Origin: Candidatus Fermentibacterales bacterium
GTDB lineage: Bacteria > Fermentibacterota > Fermentibacteria > Fermentibacterales > JAFGKQ01
Assembly (NCBI GenBank): GCA_016928495.1
Contig: JAFGKQ010000274.1
Coordinates: 1-7,140 of the forward strand
Reading direction: 5' to 3'
Length of the DNA: 7,140 bases
Shown here piece by piece: positions 6,108 to 7,140 of this stretch. Both the position numbers and the translations under genes were made by a program. A model generated the notes under the pieces. That model did no database searches. It was given only the letters and a program-made list of their open reading frames with translations, and was not told the origin of the DNA. Each line of letters begins with the position of its first letter. Position 1 is the first letter of the stretch.

Positions 6108-7140
6108 TCAGGAATAGACTCCGGGCTGCTCCAGCCCGTCCATCACCCGGAGAACACCCCTCACCAGAGCCTCCAGCTCGCACTCACCGGGGAACGCATG
6201 CACCGGGGCTATGAAGGAGAGGCTGTCATCCAGTCGTTCGACTATCCAGTCGTTGTAGGCCATCCCTCCGGTCACCGCGATGGCGTCCACCTTCCCCTTC
6301 AGCGCCGCAGCCATGCCTCCGGCCTCCTTTGCGAACTGGTAGACCATCGCCCGCATGACGAGATCTGCCTTCAGGTCTCCCTCTTCCTGCGCTCTGCGCA
6401 GGGCCTCCGCAGCATCATCCGTTCCCAGGTAGGCCATGAGGCCGCCCTTCTTGAGCAGCATCTTCTTCAGGTCGGCATGGGTGTGCTCCCCGGACGTGCA
6501 GAGCCTGACCAGCCCGGTCGTGGGTAGGGAGCCGACGCGCTGCGCGCTGAAAGGTCCACCGTCGTTCGCGTTGTTCGTGTCTATCATCCTGCCTGCCCTG
6601 ATGGCGTTCACGGAGACTCCGCTGCCGAGGTGCAGCACGATCAGGTTCAGCTCCGGCAGGGGCCTTCCGAGCTTGGAGGCAAGCTTGTAGGCGACCATCC
6701 GTATGTTCAGCGCATGGCTGAGGCTCAGCCTCGGCAGGAGAGGGTGCCCGGAGAGCCTGGCCTCATCGATCATCTCGTCGACGCAGACCGGGTCCACGAA
6801 GTAGCTCGGTATGCCCAGGGGCCCTGCAATGGACCAGGCCAGAGGAGCGCCGAGGTTGGAGGGGTGGTCGGCCTGCAGCGTGGATCCCTCCCGGATGTCA
6901 TCGAGCAGCTTGTCGTTCACCTCGTAGGTCCCGCTCTCGAGGGACTTGAAGGTGCCTCCGCGTCCCACAGTCGCGGCCAGAGCGGAGAGCTCGACCTGCC
7001 GCTCCGAGAGGGCTTCCAGGACGAGGCTCTTCCTGTAGTCGAGCTGAGCGAAGGTCGACCCGAAGGAGGCCAGATCCTCCGGGGCATGCACGACCGAGGT
7101 CTCGAACACGGGCTCGTCGTTGCTGTACAGACCGAACTTC
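6108..7140 (-). CDS. buk: Butyrate kinase family (butyrate / branched-chain or aryl-acyl phosphate kinase), 5' end missing
   Basis: An acetokinase-superfamily carboxylate kinase that makes ATP from an acyl-phosphate and ADP in fermentation. The frame runs off the right edge: codons at 7139-7110 read KFGLYSNDEP, continuing the family's N-terminal phosphate-binding NPGSTSTK motif, most of which lies outside. The GTG at 7109 is therefore an internal valine. About 343 residues are visible and the family has about 355-360, so roughly 13-15 are missing. Visible signatures are DPVCVDEM, SHALNIRMVAYKLASKLG, HLGSGVSVNA (bases 6603-6632), DTNNANDGGPFSAQRVGSLP, VTGGMAYN (bases 6252-6275) and a C-terminal PGECELEALVRGVLRV. 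The motifs match butyrate kinase better than acetate kinase, which is longer with different signatures. Co-transcription with iorAB suggests that the real substrate could be arylacetyl-phosphate or a branched acyl-phosphate; this is inference from neighbours. Confidence 0.93.
   Translation of the reverse strand, partial: KFGLYSNDEPVFETSVVHAPEDLASFGSTFAQLDYRKSLVLEALSERQVELSALAATVGRGGTFKSLESGTYEVNDKLLDDIREGSTLQADHPSNLGAPLAWSIAGPLGIPSYFVDPVCVDEMIDEARLSGHPLLPRLSLSHALNIRMVAYKLASKLGRPLPELNLIVLHLGSGVSVNAIRAGRMIDTNNANDGGPFSAQRVGSLPTTGLVRLCTSGEHTHADLKKMLLKKGGLMAYLGTDDAAEALRRAQEEGDLKADLVMRAMVYQFAKEAGGMAAALKGKVDAIAVTGGMAYNDWIVERLDDSLSFIAPVHAFPGECELEALVRGVLRVMDGLEQPGVYS

Noticed and set aside
5456-6214. 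A 252-codon + strand open frame opposite iorA and the end of buk
   Set aside because: It crosses two well-supported minus-strand genes and their intergenic gap, and shows no recognisable motif.

Overview
The window is a compact, GC-rich bacterial chromosome segment in which almost every base is coding. There are no mobile elements, CRISPR arrays, tRNAs or rRNAs. Arginine AGG codons are frequent and the genes overlap or nearly touch, with Shine-Dalgarno sites at most starts. The ferredoxin-dependent indolepyruvate oxidoreductase and the butyrate-kinase-family gene point to an anaerobe that ferments amino acids. The sequence alone does not settle the phylum. Amino-acid-fermenting lineages of this GC content, such as Synergistota or Fermentibacterota, are only a guess.

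Positions 59-3723 (+ strand) form one apparent operon: holo-ACP synthase (acpS), the bifunctional NAD(P)HX epimerase/dehydratase (nnr), an HD-superfamily hydrolase, and a protein related to Pseudomonas-type L-rhamnose isomerase. acpS and nnr share 4 bases, nnr and the HD gene share 26 bases, and the last gene follows after 32 bases. The first two are housekeeping: carrier-protein activation and nicotinamide-cofactor repair. The last is the most unusual gene here. It keeps the isomerase fold signature but has lost most metal and catalytic residues, so it is probably a pseudoenzyme or has a new role.

Positions 7140-3720 (- strand) form a second apparent operon: a butyrate/branched-chain acyl kinase (start off the right edge), iorA and iorB. 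Indolepyruvate:ferredoxin oxidoreductase turns 2-oxoacids from aromatic amino acids into acyl-CoAs and reduced ferredoxin. With a phosphotransacylase (not in the window, possibly just upstream), the kinase would recover that thioester energy as ATP.

The two operons converge and their stop codons overlap in the palindrome CTAG at 3720-3723. A strong imperfect hairpin (3711-3737) surrounds it and may separate the two transcripts. No gene-free stretch exceeds 60 bases.
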